A DNA stretch of 51,534 nucleotides, from the NCBI RefSeq assembly GCF_900156605.1, contig NZ_FTOA01000012.1, positions 1-51,534 on the forward strand. The letters run 5' to 3'. Below the pieces are notes generated by a model. That model saw only the letters and a program-made list of their open reading frames with translations. It did not search any database and was not told where the DNA came from. How positions within the stretch are numbered: position 1 is the first letter of the stretch; each line of letters opens with the position of its first letter. This DNA comes from Insolitispirillum peregrinum (GTDB taxonomy: Bacteria; Pseudomonadota; Alphaproteobacteria; Rhodospirillales; Rhodospirillaceae). Position numbers and translations under genes: made by a program. Positions 16,497-25,113 of the stretch are shown here, in pieces.

Positions 16497-16672
16497 AGCA
16501 CACGGCAGTTTGGGAACCAGGACGTGGAGCGCTGCTCCACACCTCGCCGGGGCCTTGAGGCTCTAGACCCCACTCCTTTGAATTCAAAGAAAAAATGGGG
16601 GTTCAGAGGCATTGCCCCTCGAGCAATTCAGGCGACAGCCTGCACTGATTCTACCAACTGTCGTGCACTGTG
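16494..16672 (-). repeat. MITE-like palindromic element, copy E2
   Basis: About 180 bp. Ends are CACAGCACACGGCAGTTTGG at the left and, read on the minus strand, CACAGTGCACGACAGTTGG at the right. The inner landmarks of E1 recur in order on the minus strand: GAACCC, ATTTTTT, a TTTGAATTCAAA palindrome, GGGGTCTAGAGCC, and GGTGTGGAGCAGCGCTCC. It starts 10 bp beyond the rlmE stop codon. With E1 it forms an inverted pair bracketing 13,231-16,493. Confidence 0.65.
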
Positions 16673-16681
16673 GGTTGGCGT

Positions 16682-17518
16682 TTATGGCTCGCCGCCCTGA
16701 TCTTCCGGCAGGCCCTTGAAGCCCTGCGCGATCACGTACAGTTCCGGCGACTCCTTGCGGCTGGCCGGCGGCTTGGCATGCTTGACCGAGGTACACATCG
16801 ACTTCATCCGGTTCAGCAGCTCGCCTTCGGTGCCGCCCTGAAACACCTTGCAGACAAAGGTGCCACCGGGGGCCAGCACTTCCTCGGCAAACTGCCACGC
16901 CACTTCCAGCAGCGACATGATGCGCAGGTGATCGGTCTTCGGATGGCCGCTGGTCGGAGCGGCCATGTCGGACATCACCAGATCGGCCTTGCCGTTCAGC
17001 GCCGCCTTCAGCAGATCCGGGGCCTTGGGGTCAAGGAAGTCGAGGGTGATGCATTCCGCCCCCGGCACGGTGTCCCATTCCAGAATGTCGATGCCGACCA
17101 CCTTGCCGGTACCACTTTCCGGTTTGACACGATCAACCGCCACCTGCGTCCAGCCACCGGGGGCCGCGCCAAGGTCAACCACCTTCATCCCCGCCCGCAG
17201 CAGGTCAAAGCGTTCATCGAGTTCGATCAGCTTGAACGCCGCGCGCGAGCGGAAGCCACGGGCGCGGGCCTCGGCGACATAGGGGTCGTTCAACTGACGG
17301 TGCAGCCAGCGGGTCGAGGACTTTTTACGGCCCCGGGCCGTCTTGACCCGCGTTTCAACCATGCGCACCGACGCCGACACCGCACCCCAGTTGTCGCCGC
17401 TATGCTTTACGGTTCCCTTGCCCTTGCCACTGCTGGCCGAGCTTTCCTTTGCCGGTTCCTTGCCCAGCAACACCGGACCATTGGTTACGCGGCCCGTCTT
17501 TCTTGGCGGTTTTGTCAC
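16682..17518 (-). CDS. rlmE: 23S rRNA 2'-O-ribose methyltransferase RlmE (FtsJ/RrmJ)
   Basis: 278 residues from GTG 17,518, which overlaps the ppx stop as GTGA; the frame open further upstream lies inside ppx. It methylates U2552 of the 23S A-loop. A basic, disordered N-terminus of about 70 residues precedes the FtsJ fold. The K-D-K-E catalytic set is visible: Lys in RSRAAFKLIELDERF, Asp in LVMSDMAAPTSGH, Lys in GGTFVCKVFQGG and Glu in SRKESPELYV. SAM loop DLGAAPGGWTQVA. ppx-rlmE adjacency is common in alphaproteobacteria. Confidence 0.93.
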   Translation of the reverse strand: MTKPPRKTGRVTNGPVLLGKEPAKESSASSGKGKGTVKHSGDNWGAVSASVRMVETRVKTARGRKKSSTRWLHRQLNDPYVAEARARGFRSRAAFKLIELDERFDLLRAGMKVVDLGAAPGGWTQVAVDRVKPESGTGKVVGIDILEWDTVPGAECITLDFLDPKAPDLLKAALNGKADLVMSDMAAPTSGHPKTDHLRIMSLLEVAWQFAEEVLAPGGTFVCKVFQGGTEGELLNRMKSMCTSVKHAKPPASRKESPELYVIAQGFKGLPEDQGGEP

Positions 17519-18774
17519 ACTACAGCCTTCCGGTTGGATACGTGGTCGCGGTGATCCCGGTGTGCTCTGGAATGATTTTGCGTCAGGGCCTGCCGTGCAG
17601 ACGGCAAACCAATCAGATCCATCAGCATCCCTTCGCGCAGCCCCCGGTCTGCCACTGTCAACTGACCCATCGGCCAGAGGGTACAGATGGCTTCCAGAAT
17701 GGCGCAGCCCGCCAGAACCAGATCGGCACGCTGAGGCCCGATACACGGGCTTTCGGCGCGCTGGCGGTGGCTCATGGCGGCCAGTCCCCGCGACAGCAGG
17801 GTAATATCATCAAAGCCCATCGAAATACCATCCACCAATGAGCGGTCATAGCGCGACAGCCCGAGGTGCAACCCGGCAAGGGTGGTGACGGTCCCCGAGG
17901 TGCCCAGCATCTGGGCCTGCACGGCCCCGGCCTGCTGGCCGATGTGGTCACTGATATGGTGGCGCAGCTCGAACGGCTGCAACAGGGTCTGCACATGATC
18001 GACCACGGTGCGATAGGTGCGCAGCGACAGGTCACCGCCGCCGCAATCCTCGGCCACCGTCATCACCCCCAGCGGCAGGGTGGTAAAGCCCTCGACGCAG
18101 GGAAACGGGCTGTCGGTCAGTTTCACCCACAACAGTTCGGTCGAGCCTCCGCCAATGTCAAACACCAGCGCATAGGGTTGCTGACGACTGAGCAGGCTGG
18201 CACAGCCCGCCAGCGCCAGCCGCGCTTCCTCGTGGGCGGAAATGCACTCAAGGCGCATGCCGGTCTCGCGGTACACCCGCTCCAGAAACTCCCGGCCATT
18301 GCTGGCCCGGCGACAGGCTTCGGTCGCCACCTTGCGCGAGGCGGTCACCCCGCGCCGCTCCATTTTCTCGGCACAGCGATAAAGGGCGTCAATGGTGCGG
18401 TCCTGCGCCGCCTGCGACAGTTCGCCGCTGCTACTCAGGCCTTCGCCCAGCCGGGTGATGCGCGAAAAGCTGTCGATCACCCGAAAGGTGCCCTCGGCTT
18501 CGGGGCGGGCAATCAGCATCCGGCAATTGTTGGTGCCCAGATCAATGGCGGCATAAACTTCCCCCGCCTCATGACCGGCATCCGGGTCGCCGGTGGCAAC
18601 CGGCGGAACAACCGCAGCAGAAAGCGCAGGGCCAGAGAGTGCAAGGCCAGAGAGTGCAAGGCCAGAGCATGCATCGCCGTCGGCGCTGCCGCCAGCCGAT
18701 GCCGCAGCATCAGCCGACGCACCCCGCCGCCGACTGCTTCCCTTGCGCCGCCCATGCCACCACCGCGTTGCCAT
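17515..18774 (-). CDS. ppx: Ppx/GppA exopolyphosphatase family protein
   Basis: 419 residues from ATG 18,774. The ASKHA-fold phosphatase begins near residue 72 (VYAAIDLGTNNCRMLIARP), with the second signature VFDIGGGSTELLWV. It hydrolyses polyphosphate or the pppGpp 5'-phosphate; the two activities cannot be separated here. The 70-residue N-terminal extension is basic, then Ala/Gly/Ser-rich, and includes a pentapeptide repeat (ALSGL, ALSGP) coded by 15-bp tandem repeats; its start could lie further in. The stop overlaps the rlmE start. Confidence 0.88.
   Translation of the reverse strand: MATRWWHGRRKGSSRRRGASADAAASAGGSADGDACSGLALSGLALSGPALSAAVVPPVATGDPDAGHEAGEVYAAIDLGTNNCRMLIARPEAEGTFRVIDSFSRITRLGEGLSSSGELSQAAQDRTIDALYRCAEKMERRGVTASRKVATEACRRASNGREFLERVYRETGMRLECISAHEEARLALAGCASLLSRQQPYALVFDIGGGSTELLWVKLTDSPFPCVEGFTTLPLGVMTVAEDCGGGDLSLRTYRTVVDHVQTLLQPFELRHHISDHIGQQAGAVQAQMLGTSGTVTTLAGLHLGLSRYDRSLVDGISMGFDDITLLSRGLAAMSHRQRAESPCIGPQRADLVLAGCAILEAICTLWPMGQLTVADRGLREGMLMDLIGLPSARQALTQNHSRAHRDHRDHVSNRKAVV
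18631..18675. repeat. 15-bp tandem repeat in ppx
   Basis: Two identical units GCCAGAGAGTGCAAG (18,631-18,645 and 18,646-18,660) and a diverged third unit. They code for the ALSGL-type repeats of the ppx N-terminal extension. Copy number could vary between strains without shifting the frame. Confidence 0.8.
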
Positions 18775-18917
18775 TCCCGCTTCCCGACCTCTTGCATTGT
18801 CTCTTGAAAGGTATCCTTACCGCCATGTTACATCCAACCCGAAGCCGCCGCCAAGCCTTGCGCCAAAGTCCGGCGGCGGAGGTATCGAAAAAAAGATGAC
18901 ATTTTGAAAAAAAGTTC

Positions 18918-18946
18918 TTGCGCCCCCCAGGGCAGGGTGGTATCTA
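18918..18946 (+). promoter_or_regulatory. Possible promoter of tRNA-Gln
   Basis: TTGCGC, 17-bp spacer, TATCTA; about 80 bp upstream of the mature tRNA start. Each hexamer matches only 4 of 6 consensus positions, so this is tentative. The stretch 18,775-19,033 holds no gene. Confidence 0.3.
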
Positions 18947-19033
18947 GTCGCTCACACGATGACGGCAACGAAACGCAAACAAATGCAACACGTTACCGAA
19001 ATCGGCTGGCCCTGAAAAGATGCCGCATCTTGA

Positions 19034-19107
19034 TGGGGGATAGTTTAATGGTAGAACTGCGGACTCTGACTCCGTTAGTCTTGGTTCGAATCCAGGTCCC
19101 CCAGCCA
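19034..19107 (+). tRNA. tRNA-Gln (anticodon CTG)
   Basis: 74 nt. Acceptor stem TGGGGGA / TCCCCCA with the U1 typical of tRNA-Gln, D-arm AGTTTAATGGTAGAACT, anticodon stem GCGGA / TCCGT around loop CTCTGAC (CTG at positions 34-36), T-arm GGTTCGAATCC, discriminator G and an encoded CCA. It reads the codon CAG. Confidence 0.95.
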
Positions 19108-19110
19108 ATA

Positions 19111-19150
19111 AAAACCCGCAGCGAGCGATGCTCCTGCGGGTTTTTCTTTT
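19111..19150 (+). terminator. Intrinsic terminator of tRNA-Gln
   Basis: Four bases after CCA: AAAACCCGCAG / CTGCGGGTTTT with an inner GAGC/GCTC helix and a T-rich tail (TTTTTCTTTTTT). Confidence 0.9.
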
Positions 19151-19288
19151 TTCTCCCCCATTTCCATCGCCACCGCCCCCCCCTCAGAAAGTGGGGTTGC
19201 CTATAAATCTATAAATATATAGCTTAATGGGGAATTGATATGCCAACAGCCAGTTTCCCCGGCTGACAGCCCCCCCCGGAGTTCCGTG

Positions 19289-20593
19289 ATGTCTGTTCCC
19301 GCTCCCCTCTCTCCGCCGTCCCTGTGGGCTGCCACCGCCCCGTCGTTCCCCGCCTTTCCCGCACTGGACGGCCAGCACAGCGCCGATATCGTGGTGATCG
19401 GGGCCGGGTTTGCCGGGCTGTCCGCCGCCCTGCATGCCGCCGAAGCGGGTCGCAGCGTCATCCTGCTGGAAGCGGTCACCGTCGGCCATGGCGGAGCCGG
19501 GCGCAACAATGGTCAGGTGATCCCGTCGCTGACCCGAGCCGACCCCGCCGACCTGCGCAAGCGCTATGGCACCGAGCGCGGTAACCGCTTTGCCCGCCTG
19601 ATCGCCGGGTCCGCGGCCTTTACTTTTGACCTGATCCGCCGCCATGGCATTCAGGCCGATGCTCAGCAAAACGGCTGGCTGCAACCGGCCCATTCCCCCG
19701 GACGGGCCACCATCGCGCGGCGACGCTTTGAACAGTGGGCCGAGGTTGGCGGCGATGTGGCCTATCTCGACGGCCAGCAGGTCGAACAGCAGACTGGAGC
19801 CACCGGCTATCACGCTGCCTGGTTGGCCCACAGCGGTGGTCACGTCAATCCGCTAGGACTGGCACGCGGGCTGGGTCAGGCGGCGGCACGGGCGGGAGCC
19901 AAGCTGTTCGAGCAGTCGCCGGTGCGCAGCGTGAGCCGTGACGGCGACGGCTGGCGGCTGACCACCCCCAGGGGATCGGTGCAGGCCGGTCAGGTGATCG
20001 TTGCCACCGATGCCTACAGCGACAGCCTGTTCCCGACCTTCCGCCGCTCGACCGTTGCGGTGCGCTTTTTCCAGTTGGCGACCTCGGTGCTGTCACCCGA
20101 GGTGCGCGCCGCCGTCCTGCCCAACGGCCACGCCCTGTCGGACACCCACGGCGACCTGTATTTCTTCCGCCCGACCGCCGATGGCCGTCTGGTCACTGGC
20201 GGCGCACTGGTTCTGCCACACAACTGGCAGGCCCGCCTGTCGCACAGTCTGGCACAGCGCCTGCAAACGGTTTTCCCGATTTTCGCCAAAACCGGGGTGC
20301 AGTTTGACTATCACTGGGATGGTCTGATCGGCTTTACCACCGACTTCCTGCCCCACCTGCACCAGTTGGCACCGGGCATCCTGTCGGTTGTCGGCTATAA
20401 TGGCCGGGGCGTTGCCCTTGCCACCGCCTGCGGCAAGATGCTGGCCGAGGCCGCCCTCGGGCATGCCCCCGAAGACCTGGACCTGCCGCAATCGCCCATC
20501 GCCCCCATCCCCTTCCATGGGGCCATCGAAAAAGTCGCCACCCTCGAACTGCTGCGCTATCGCCTGCGCGACAGCCGGGACATAAAGGTGTGA
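19289..20593 (+). CDS. FAD-dependent oxidoreductase, DAO/PuuB-like
   Basis: 434 residues from ATG 19,289, with GGAG upstream; the 18 codons before it are not needed. Cytoplasmic flavoenzyme of the D-amino acid oxidase superfamily, which oxidises C-N bonds of amines and secondary amino acids. The dinucleotide fold IVVIGAGFAGLSAALHAAEAG starts near residue 32, GGAGRNNGQVIPS is the PuuB-like substrate-loop motif, and GYNGRGVALATACG is the C-terminal FAD motif. It is the first gene of a seven-gene cluster, with the next start 2 bp after its stop. I infer oxidation of a cyclic or secondary amine within that pathway. The AT-rich stretch 19,197-19,225 just upstream probably holds the operon promoter. 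Confidence 0.85.
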   Translation: MSVPAPLSPPSLWAATAPSFPAFPALDGQHSADIVVIGAGFAGLSAALHAAEAGRSVILLEAVTVGHGGAGRNNGQVIPSLTRADPADLRKRYGTERGNRFARLIAGSAAFTFDLIRRHGIQADAQQNGWLQPAHSPGRATIARRRFEQWAEVGGDVAYLDGQQVEQQTGATGYHAAWLAHSGGHVNPLGLARGLGQAAARAGAKLFEQSPVRSVSRDGDGWRLTTPRGSVQAGQVIVATDAYSDSLFPTFRRSTVAVRFFQLATSVLSPEVRAAVLPNGHALSDTHGDLYFFRPTADGRLVTGGALVLPHNWQARLSHSLAQRLQTVFPIFAKTGVQFDYHWDGLIGFTTDFLPHLHQLAPGILSVVGYNGRGVALATACGKMLAEAALGHAPEDLDLPQSPIAPIPFHGAIEKVATLELLRYRLRDSRDIKV

Positions 20594-20595
20594 TC

Positions 20596-21096
20596 ATGTC
20601 GGTATCGATTCTGGAACAGCGCCGCATCGAAGCGGCCTTTGCAAAAAAACTCTACGACGTCCTCGAAGACGATCTGGGCCGCGACGAAGCCCGCCGCCTG
20701 TTGGGCAAAGCGGTGATCGCCGCCGCCCGCCAGGCCGGCGCCGATTTTGCCGAGCGCGCGGGCGGCCCGACCGACCTGCTGGCCTTTGCCGATCTGATGA
20801 AGCTGTGGCAGCAGGATGACGCGCTGGCGATTGACTGGCTGCACGTTGCCCCCGACCAGCTTGATTTCAACGTCACCCGCTGCCGCTATGCCGAAAGCTA
20901 TCGCGAGATGGGCGTCGAAGAGATCGGCGACCTGCTGTCGTGCAACCGTGATGGCGAATTCTGCGTCGGCTATGACCCGCGCATGCAGATGGAACGCACC
21001 CAGACGATCATGAAAGGGTCCAGCCACTGCAATTTCCGCTATCGCCTGATCACCCCCGACGAGTCCGCCTCGCACAACGGAGCCACCCCGGAATGA
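20596..21096 (+). CDS. L-2-amino-thiazoline-4-carboxylic acid (ATC) hydrolase family protein
   Basis: 166 residues from ATG 20,596 (AAAGG upstream; a GTG two codons earlier overlaps the previous gene). Small cytoplasmic protein. The family blocks are clear: FNVTRCRYAESYREMG, LLSCNRDGEF and the C-terminal MKGSSHCNFRYR. Four conserved Cys/His-bearing segments suggest a metal or thiol active site. In Pseudomonas, ATC hydrolase opens the thiazoline ring of DL-ATC to N-carbamoyl-L-cysteine, which an amidohydrolase turns into cysteine. Its stop overlaps the M20 gene start by 4 bp, a pairing that fits that two-step logic. The substrate is inferred from the family. Confidence 0.85.
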   Translation: MSVSILEQRRIEAAFAKKLYDVLEDDLGRDEARRLLGKAVIAAARQAGADFAERAGGPTDLLAFADLMKLWQQDDALAIDWLHVAPDQLDFNVTRCRYAESYREMGVEEIGDLLSCNRDGEFCVGYDPRMQMERTQTIMKGSSHCNFRYRLITPDESASHNGATPE

Positions 21097-22292
21097 GCGT
21101 CTCCTCTCTCCTGACCCCGGATGCCCTTGCGGCCCTGACCCGCGAGATGCAGGGCTGGCGGCACCACCTGCACGCCCACCCGGAAACCGCCTTTGAAGAA
21201 GTCAAAACCGCGGCCTTTGTGGTCGAGCGCCTGCAAGCCTTTGGCGTCGACGAAATCCATCAGGGCATCGGCAAGACCGGCGTGGTCGGCATCATTCGCG
21301 GCCAGCAGGACGGGCCCTGGCTGGGCCTGCGCGCCGACATGGACGCGCTCGACCTGCACGAAGACAACGACTTTGCCCACCGCTCGCAGACGCCGGGCAA
21401 GATGCACGCCTGCGGCCATGACGGCCATACCGCCATGCTGCTGGGGGCGGCCTCGTTTCTGGCCCGCCACCGGACCTTCGCCGGAACGGTGGCACTGATC
21501 TTCCAGCCCGCCGAGGAAAATGAAGGCGGTGGCCGGGCGATGGTCGAAGACGGCCTGTTCGAGCGGTTCCCGATCGCAAGCGTCTATGGTCTGCACAACT
21601 GGCCGGGGCTGGACAGCGGGCATTTTGCCATCCGTCCCGGTCCGATGATGGCGTCCTACGACATTTTTGAAATCACCCTGAACGGCAAGGGCGCCCACGC
21701 CGCCATGCCGCATCTGGGCCGCGATGTGCTGGTGGCCTCGTCGGAACTGGTGCTGGCGTTGCAAACCATCGCCGCCCGCACCGTCAGCCCGCTGGATTCG
21801 GCGGTGGTCAGCGTCACCCAGATTCACGGCGGTGACACCTGGAACGTCCTGCCGCAGATCTCGGTGATCCGTGGCACGGTCCGCACCTTTGATCTGGCGG
21901 TGCAGGATCTGGTCGAACAGCGCCTGCGCGACATTGCGCAGGGCATCGCCGTCCTGCACGGCATCACCGCCACCGTCCGCTATGAACGGCGCTATCCGCC
22001 CACCATCAACGCGGCCGAACAGAGCCGAATCGCGGCGCAGGCGGCAACGGCGGTGGTCGGGGCCGAACGGGTCGATCTGGACCCGCGTCCGTCGATGGGG
22101 GCCGAAGACTTTGCTTTCCTGCAACAAGCCTGCCCCGGGGCTTATATCTGGCTGGGCGCTGGTCCGGGGCAGTCCGGCTGCATGCTGCACAACCCCGGCT
22201 ATGACTTCAACGACGACATCCTTGGTGTAGGGGCCCGTTACTGGGTGCAATTGGTGCAGACCATCCTGCCGTTGCCCTCGACCGGGGCCTGA
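21093..22292 (+). CDS. M20 family amidohydrolase (aminoacylase/hippurate hydrolase type)
   Basis: 399 residues. Di-metal amidohydrolase that removes N-acyl or N-carbamoyl groups from amino acids. Metal and catalytic motifs: GLRADMDAL, GKMHACGHDGHTAMLLGAA (Cys, His and Asp ligands), PAEENEGGGRAM (catalytic Glu), GLHNWPG, and the late ligand in CMLHNPGYDFND. A dimerisation (lid) domain with GKGAHAAMPHLGRD lies in the middle. ATG 21,093 overlaps the ATC-hydrolase stop. In this context I suggest it deacylates or decarbamoylates a cysteine derivative released by the neighbouring hydrolase; a general aminoacylase is the alternative. Confidence 0.88.
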   Translation: MSVSSLLTPDALAALTREMQGWRHHLHAHPETAFEEVKTAAFVVERLQAFGVDEIHQGIGKTGVVGIIRGQQDGPWLGLRADMDALDLHEDNDFAHRSQTPGKMHACGHDGHTAMLLGAASFLARHRTFAGTVALIFQPAEENEGGGRAMVEDGLFERFPIASVYGLHNWPGLDSGHFAIRPGPMMASYDIFEITLNGKGAHAAMPHLGRDVLVASSELVLALQTIAARTVSPLDSAVVSVTQIHGGDTWNVLPQISVIRGTVRTFDLAVQDLVEQRLRDIAQGIAVLHGITATVRYERRYPPTINAAEQSRIAAQAATAVVGAERVDLDPRPSMGAEDFAFLQQACPGAYIWLGAGPGQSGCMLHNPGYDFNDDILGVGARYWVQLVQTILPLPSTGA

Positions 22293-22389
22293 TCCTTCCC
22301 GGCTGTTCGTGTCGCAAATACGTCGTCGCAGATGACCTCATCTGCTCGGGATTTGCGGCCCCCTGTTTCCCTGATTGCGCTGCCCTGAC

Positions 22390-22412
22390 TGCGCCGAGCA
22401 TCCCTCGGCGCA
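22390..22412. terminator. Intercistronic hairpin before the binding-protein gene
   Basis: Perfect 9-bp stem TGCGCCGAG / CTCGGCGCA with a 5-nt loop, in the 155-bp gap between the enzyme genes and the transporter genes. No T tract; more likely an mRNA processing or stabilising hairpin than a full terminator. Confidence 0.45.
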
Positions 22413-22447
22413 GAACGGGAGGTCTTTATCTTCTTGAGGGTTTTGCC

Positions 22448-24055
22448 ATGTCTCTTTCCCGTCGCTCGCTGTTTGCCTCGGTGTCGGCGCTGGCCGCTGC
22501 CGCTGCCCTGCCCCGCTTTGCCTTTGCCGCCGATGCGGCGGCCATTGATGCCCCCAAAGCCGGTGGCGCGGTGTCGGTCCATCTGGCCGCCGAGCAGCGT
22601 ATTCTGAACCCGGCCCTGCGCGCCTCGACCGGGGTCTATATCGTCACCAGCAAGATCATCGAATCACTGGTTGATCTTGGTGCGGACGGCAAGCCGGTGC
22701 CGGTACTGGCCACCAGTTGGGAGGCCGCCCCGGATGGCAAGACCATCACCTTCAAGCTGCGGGAAGGCGTCACCTGGCACGACGGCAAGCCGTTCACCTC
22801 GGCCGACGTGCAGTACAACGCGCTGGAGCTGTGGAAAAAGCACCTGAACTACGGCACCCAGTTGCACCTGTCTCTGGAAGCAGTCGATACCCCCGACGCC
22901 CACACCGCCATCTTCCGCTACAGCCGTCCGATGCCCGAAGGCCTGCTGCTGCGCGCGCTGGCCGATCTGGGCTATGTGGTGCCGCGCCACCTGTTCGAAG
23001 GCACCAATCCGCTGGAAAATCCGGCCAATACCGCGCCGATCGGCACCGGGCCGTTCCGCTTTGTCGAATATCAGCGCGGCCAGTACATCATCGCCGAGCG
23101 CAACCCGACCTACTGGCGCAAGGGCTTCCCCTATGCCGATCGCATCGTCTGGCGGGTGATTTCCGACAAGTCGGCCGCCGTCGCCGCACTGGAAACCGGG
23201 CAGGTGCAGCTATCGGCCTATAACCAGTTGGCGCTGGCCGATATTGACCGCCTGCGCAAGGACGCCCGCTTTGAAGTCTCGGCCCGTGGCAACGAAGCCA
23301 ATGCCTTCAACAACACGCTGGAGTTCAACCACCGCCGCAAGGAACTGGCCGACGTGCAGGTGCGTCGCGCCATTGCCCATGCGATCGACGTTGATTTTTT
23401 TGCCGAGAATTTCCTGTACGGCACCGGCAAGCGGGCGACCGGCTTTATCCCGTCAAACTCGACCGCCTTTTACCCCGGTGGCAGCTTCCCCTACCCCTAT
23501 GACACCAAGACGGCGGAAAAGCTGCTGGATCAGGCCGGATACAAGCGCGGCAGTGACGGCACCCGTTTCAGCCTGAAACTGCTGCTGGTGCCGAACGGCG
23601 AAGACGTCGGGCAGTTTGCCACCTTCATCCAGCAATCACTGGCCGATGTCGGCATCGCGGTGGAGATCGTTCAGCTCGACATGGCGGCGGCGCTGTCGAC
23701 CATCTACAAGGAGTGGAACTTCGACCTCGCCACCGGCTGGCACCAGTATCGCGGCGACCCGGCAGTATCCACCACCGTCTGGTTCCGCTCGGGCAGCCCC
23801 AAGGGCTCGCCATGGACCAACCAGCACGGCTGGCAGTCCGACAGCATTGATACCCTGATCGACACCGCCGCCTCGGAAGTCGATCCGGTTAAGCGCCGGG
23901 CCCTGTATGCCCAACTGGTGGACGACATCAACCGCGACCTGCCGATCTGGTTTGCCACCGAACGCCAGTTCGTTTCGGTGACCAACAAGACCCTGAAAAA
24001 CCACCACAACACCCCGCGCTGGCCGTCCAGCTCGTGGTACGACCTGTCGCTGTAA
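22448..24055 (+). CDS. ABC transporter substrate-binding protein, peptide/opine family (SBP_bac_5)
   Basis: 535 residues. The N-terminus has SRRSLFA followed by an Ala-rich hydrophobic stretch ending AFAAD, a probable Tat signal peptide, so the protein is exported to the periplasm, possibly folded. Mature part is the cluster-C (DppA/OppA) fold: LATSWEAAPDGKTITFKLR, WHDGKPFTSADVQYN, GTGPFRFVEYQRGQYI and the C-terminal DINRDLPIWFATE. It delivers the ligand to the two permeases that follow. Ligand unknown; the linked enzymes point to a peptide-like or cyclic amino acid derivative. Confidence 0.92.
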   Translation: MSLSRRSLFASVSALAAAAALPRFAFAADAAAIDAPKAGGAVSVHLAAEQRILNPALRASTGVYIVTSKIIESLVDLGADGKPVPVLATSWEAAPDGKTITFKLREGVTWHDGKPFTSADVQYNALELWKKHLNYGTQLHLSLEAVDTPDAHTAIFRYSRPMPEGLLLRALADLGYVVPRHLFEGTNPLENPANTAPIGTGPFRFVEYQRGQYIIAERNPTYWRKGFPYADRIVWRVISDKSAAVAALETGQVQLSAYNQLALADIDRLRKDARFEVSARGNEANAFNNTLEFNHRRKELADVQVRRAIAHAIDVDFFAENFLYGTGKRATGFIPSNSTAFYPGGSFPYPYDTKTAEKLLDQAGYKRGSDGTRFSLKLLLVPNGEDVGQFATFIQQSLADVGIAVEIVQLDMAAALSTIYKEWNFDLATGWHQYRGDPAVSTTVWFRSGSPKGSPWTNQHGWQSDSIDTLIDTAASEVDPVKRRALYAQLVDDINRDLPIWFATERQFVSVTNKTLKNHHNTPRWPSSSWYDLSL

Positions 24056-24072
24056 TCATTCTGTGGCGACCC

Positions 24073-24111
24073 GATGCTCTGGCCCTGTTGCATCGAACGG
24101 GCCAGAGCATC
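24073..24111 (+). terminator. Attenuating/stabilising hairpin after the binding-protein gene
   Basis: Perfect 13-bp stem GATGCTCTGGCCC / GGGCCAGAGCATC with a 13-nt loop, 18 bp past the stop codon and before the permease gene. Such hairpins typically keep binding-protein mRNA above permease mRNA. Followed only by CTTGTAT, so partial read-through is expected. Confidence 0.6.
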
Positions 24112-24129
24112 CTTGTATCGGATGCCCTC

Positions 24130-25110
24130 ATGCTTCTGCTCCGCTTTGCCCTGCAACGTCTGGCCATCAGTATCCCCAGCCTGCTGCTGATCCTGATCGG
24201 CGTCTTTATCCTGTTGCAATTCGCCCCCGGTGACACGGTCGATGCCCTGCTGGCCCAGATTGGCGGCGGTGACAGCACCCTTGCTGAACAGCTGCGGCAG
24301 TTCTATGGGCTGGATGCGCCGGTCACCGTCCAGCTTGGCCGCTATCTGTGGCGGCTGGCCCAGTTCGATCTGGGCTATTCAGCCATCTATGGCAAGCCGG
24401 TGGCCGAGGTCATCCTTGAACGCCTGCCGGTCACCCTGCTGCTAATGGTGTCATCCCTGCTGGTGGCGGTGGTCGGCGGCGTCCTGCTGGGGATCATCGC
24501 CGCCCGCAAGGTCAACCGCTGGCAGGATACCACCATCTCGACCCTGGCCTTGTTGTTCTATGCCACCCCGTCGTTCTGGCTGGGGGTGATGGCGGTGGTG
24601 CTGTTTTCCATCCATCTCGACTGGTTGCCCGCTGGCGGCCTCGAAGACATCGGCGGCGGTCTGCACGGCTGGCAACGGGCGGTTGACATCGCCCGTCACA
24701 TGATTTTGCCGACCCTGACGCTGGGGCTGATCTTTCTGTCAGTCTATGTCCGCATCATGCGGGCGGCCATGCTGGAAGTCGCCACCCTCGATTTCGTGCG
24801 GACAGCCCGCGCCAAGGGCGTCAGCGAAAACCGCATCGTCACCCGTCATATCCTGCGCAACGCCCTGCTGCCGCTGGTGACCCTGATCGGCCTGCACGCC
24901 GGGACCATGCTGGGCGGATCAGTGATCGTCGAAAGCGTGTTCACCCTGCCCGGTCTGGGGCGGCTGGCCTATGACGCGGTGATGCAGCGCGACCTCAACA
25001 CCCTGCTCGGCATCGTGTTCATCTCGGCCCTGCTGGTGATCGTAGTCAATTTTCTGGTCGATCTGCTGTATGCCCGCCTTGATCCCCGTATCCGAGCCAA
25101 AGGACACTGA
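24130..25110 (+). CDS. ABC transporter permease, DppB family
   Basis: 326 residues from ATG 24,130; the 32 codons upstream run through the intercistronic hairpin and are not coding. Six TM helices (first at about 9-30) and the BPD_transp_1 region with the EAA-type cytoplasmic loop that docks the ATPase (FVRTARAKGVSENRIVTRHILRNAL, abridged family consensus). It forms the membrane channel with the next gene's product, 3 bp downstream. Confidence 0.93.
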   Translation: MLLLRFALQRLAISIPSLLLILIGVFILLQFAPGDTVDALLAQIGGGDSTLAEQLRQFYGLDAPVTVQLGRYLWRLAQFDLGYSAIYGKPVAEVILERLPVTLLLMVSSLLVAVVGGVLLGIIAARKVNRWQDTTISTLALLFYATPSFWLGVMAVVLFSIHLDWLPAGGLEDIGGGLHGWQRAVDIARHMILPTLTLGLIFLSVYVRIMRAAMLEVATLDFVRTARAKGVSENRIVTRHILRNALLPLVTLIGLHAGTMLGGSVIVESVFTLPGLGRLAYDAVMQRDLNTLLGIVFISALLVIVVNFLVDLLYARLDPRIRAKGH

Positions 25111-25113
25111 CCC

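Noticed and set aside
13051..16672. Classical composite transposon or integron cassette
   Set aside because: No transposase, integrase or attC-like site is visible in or next to the segment; only MITE-like ends are present.
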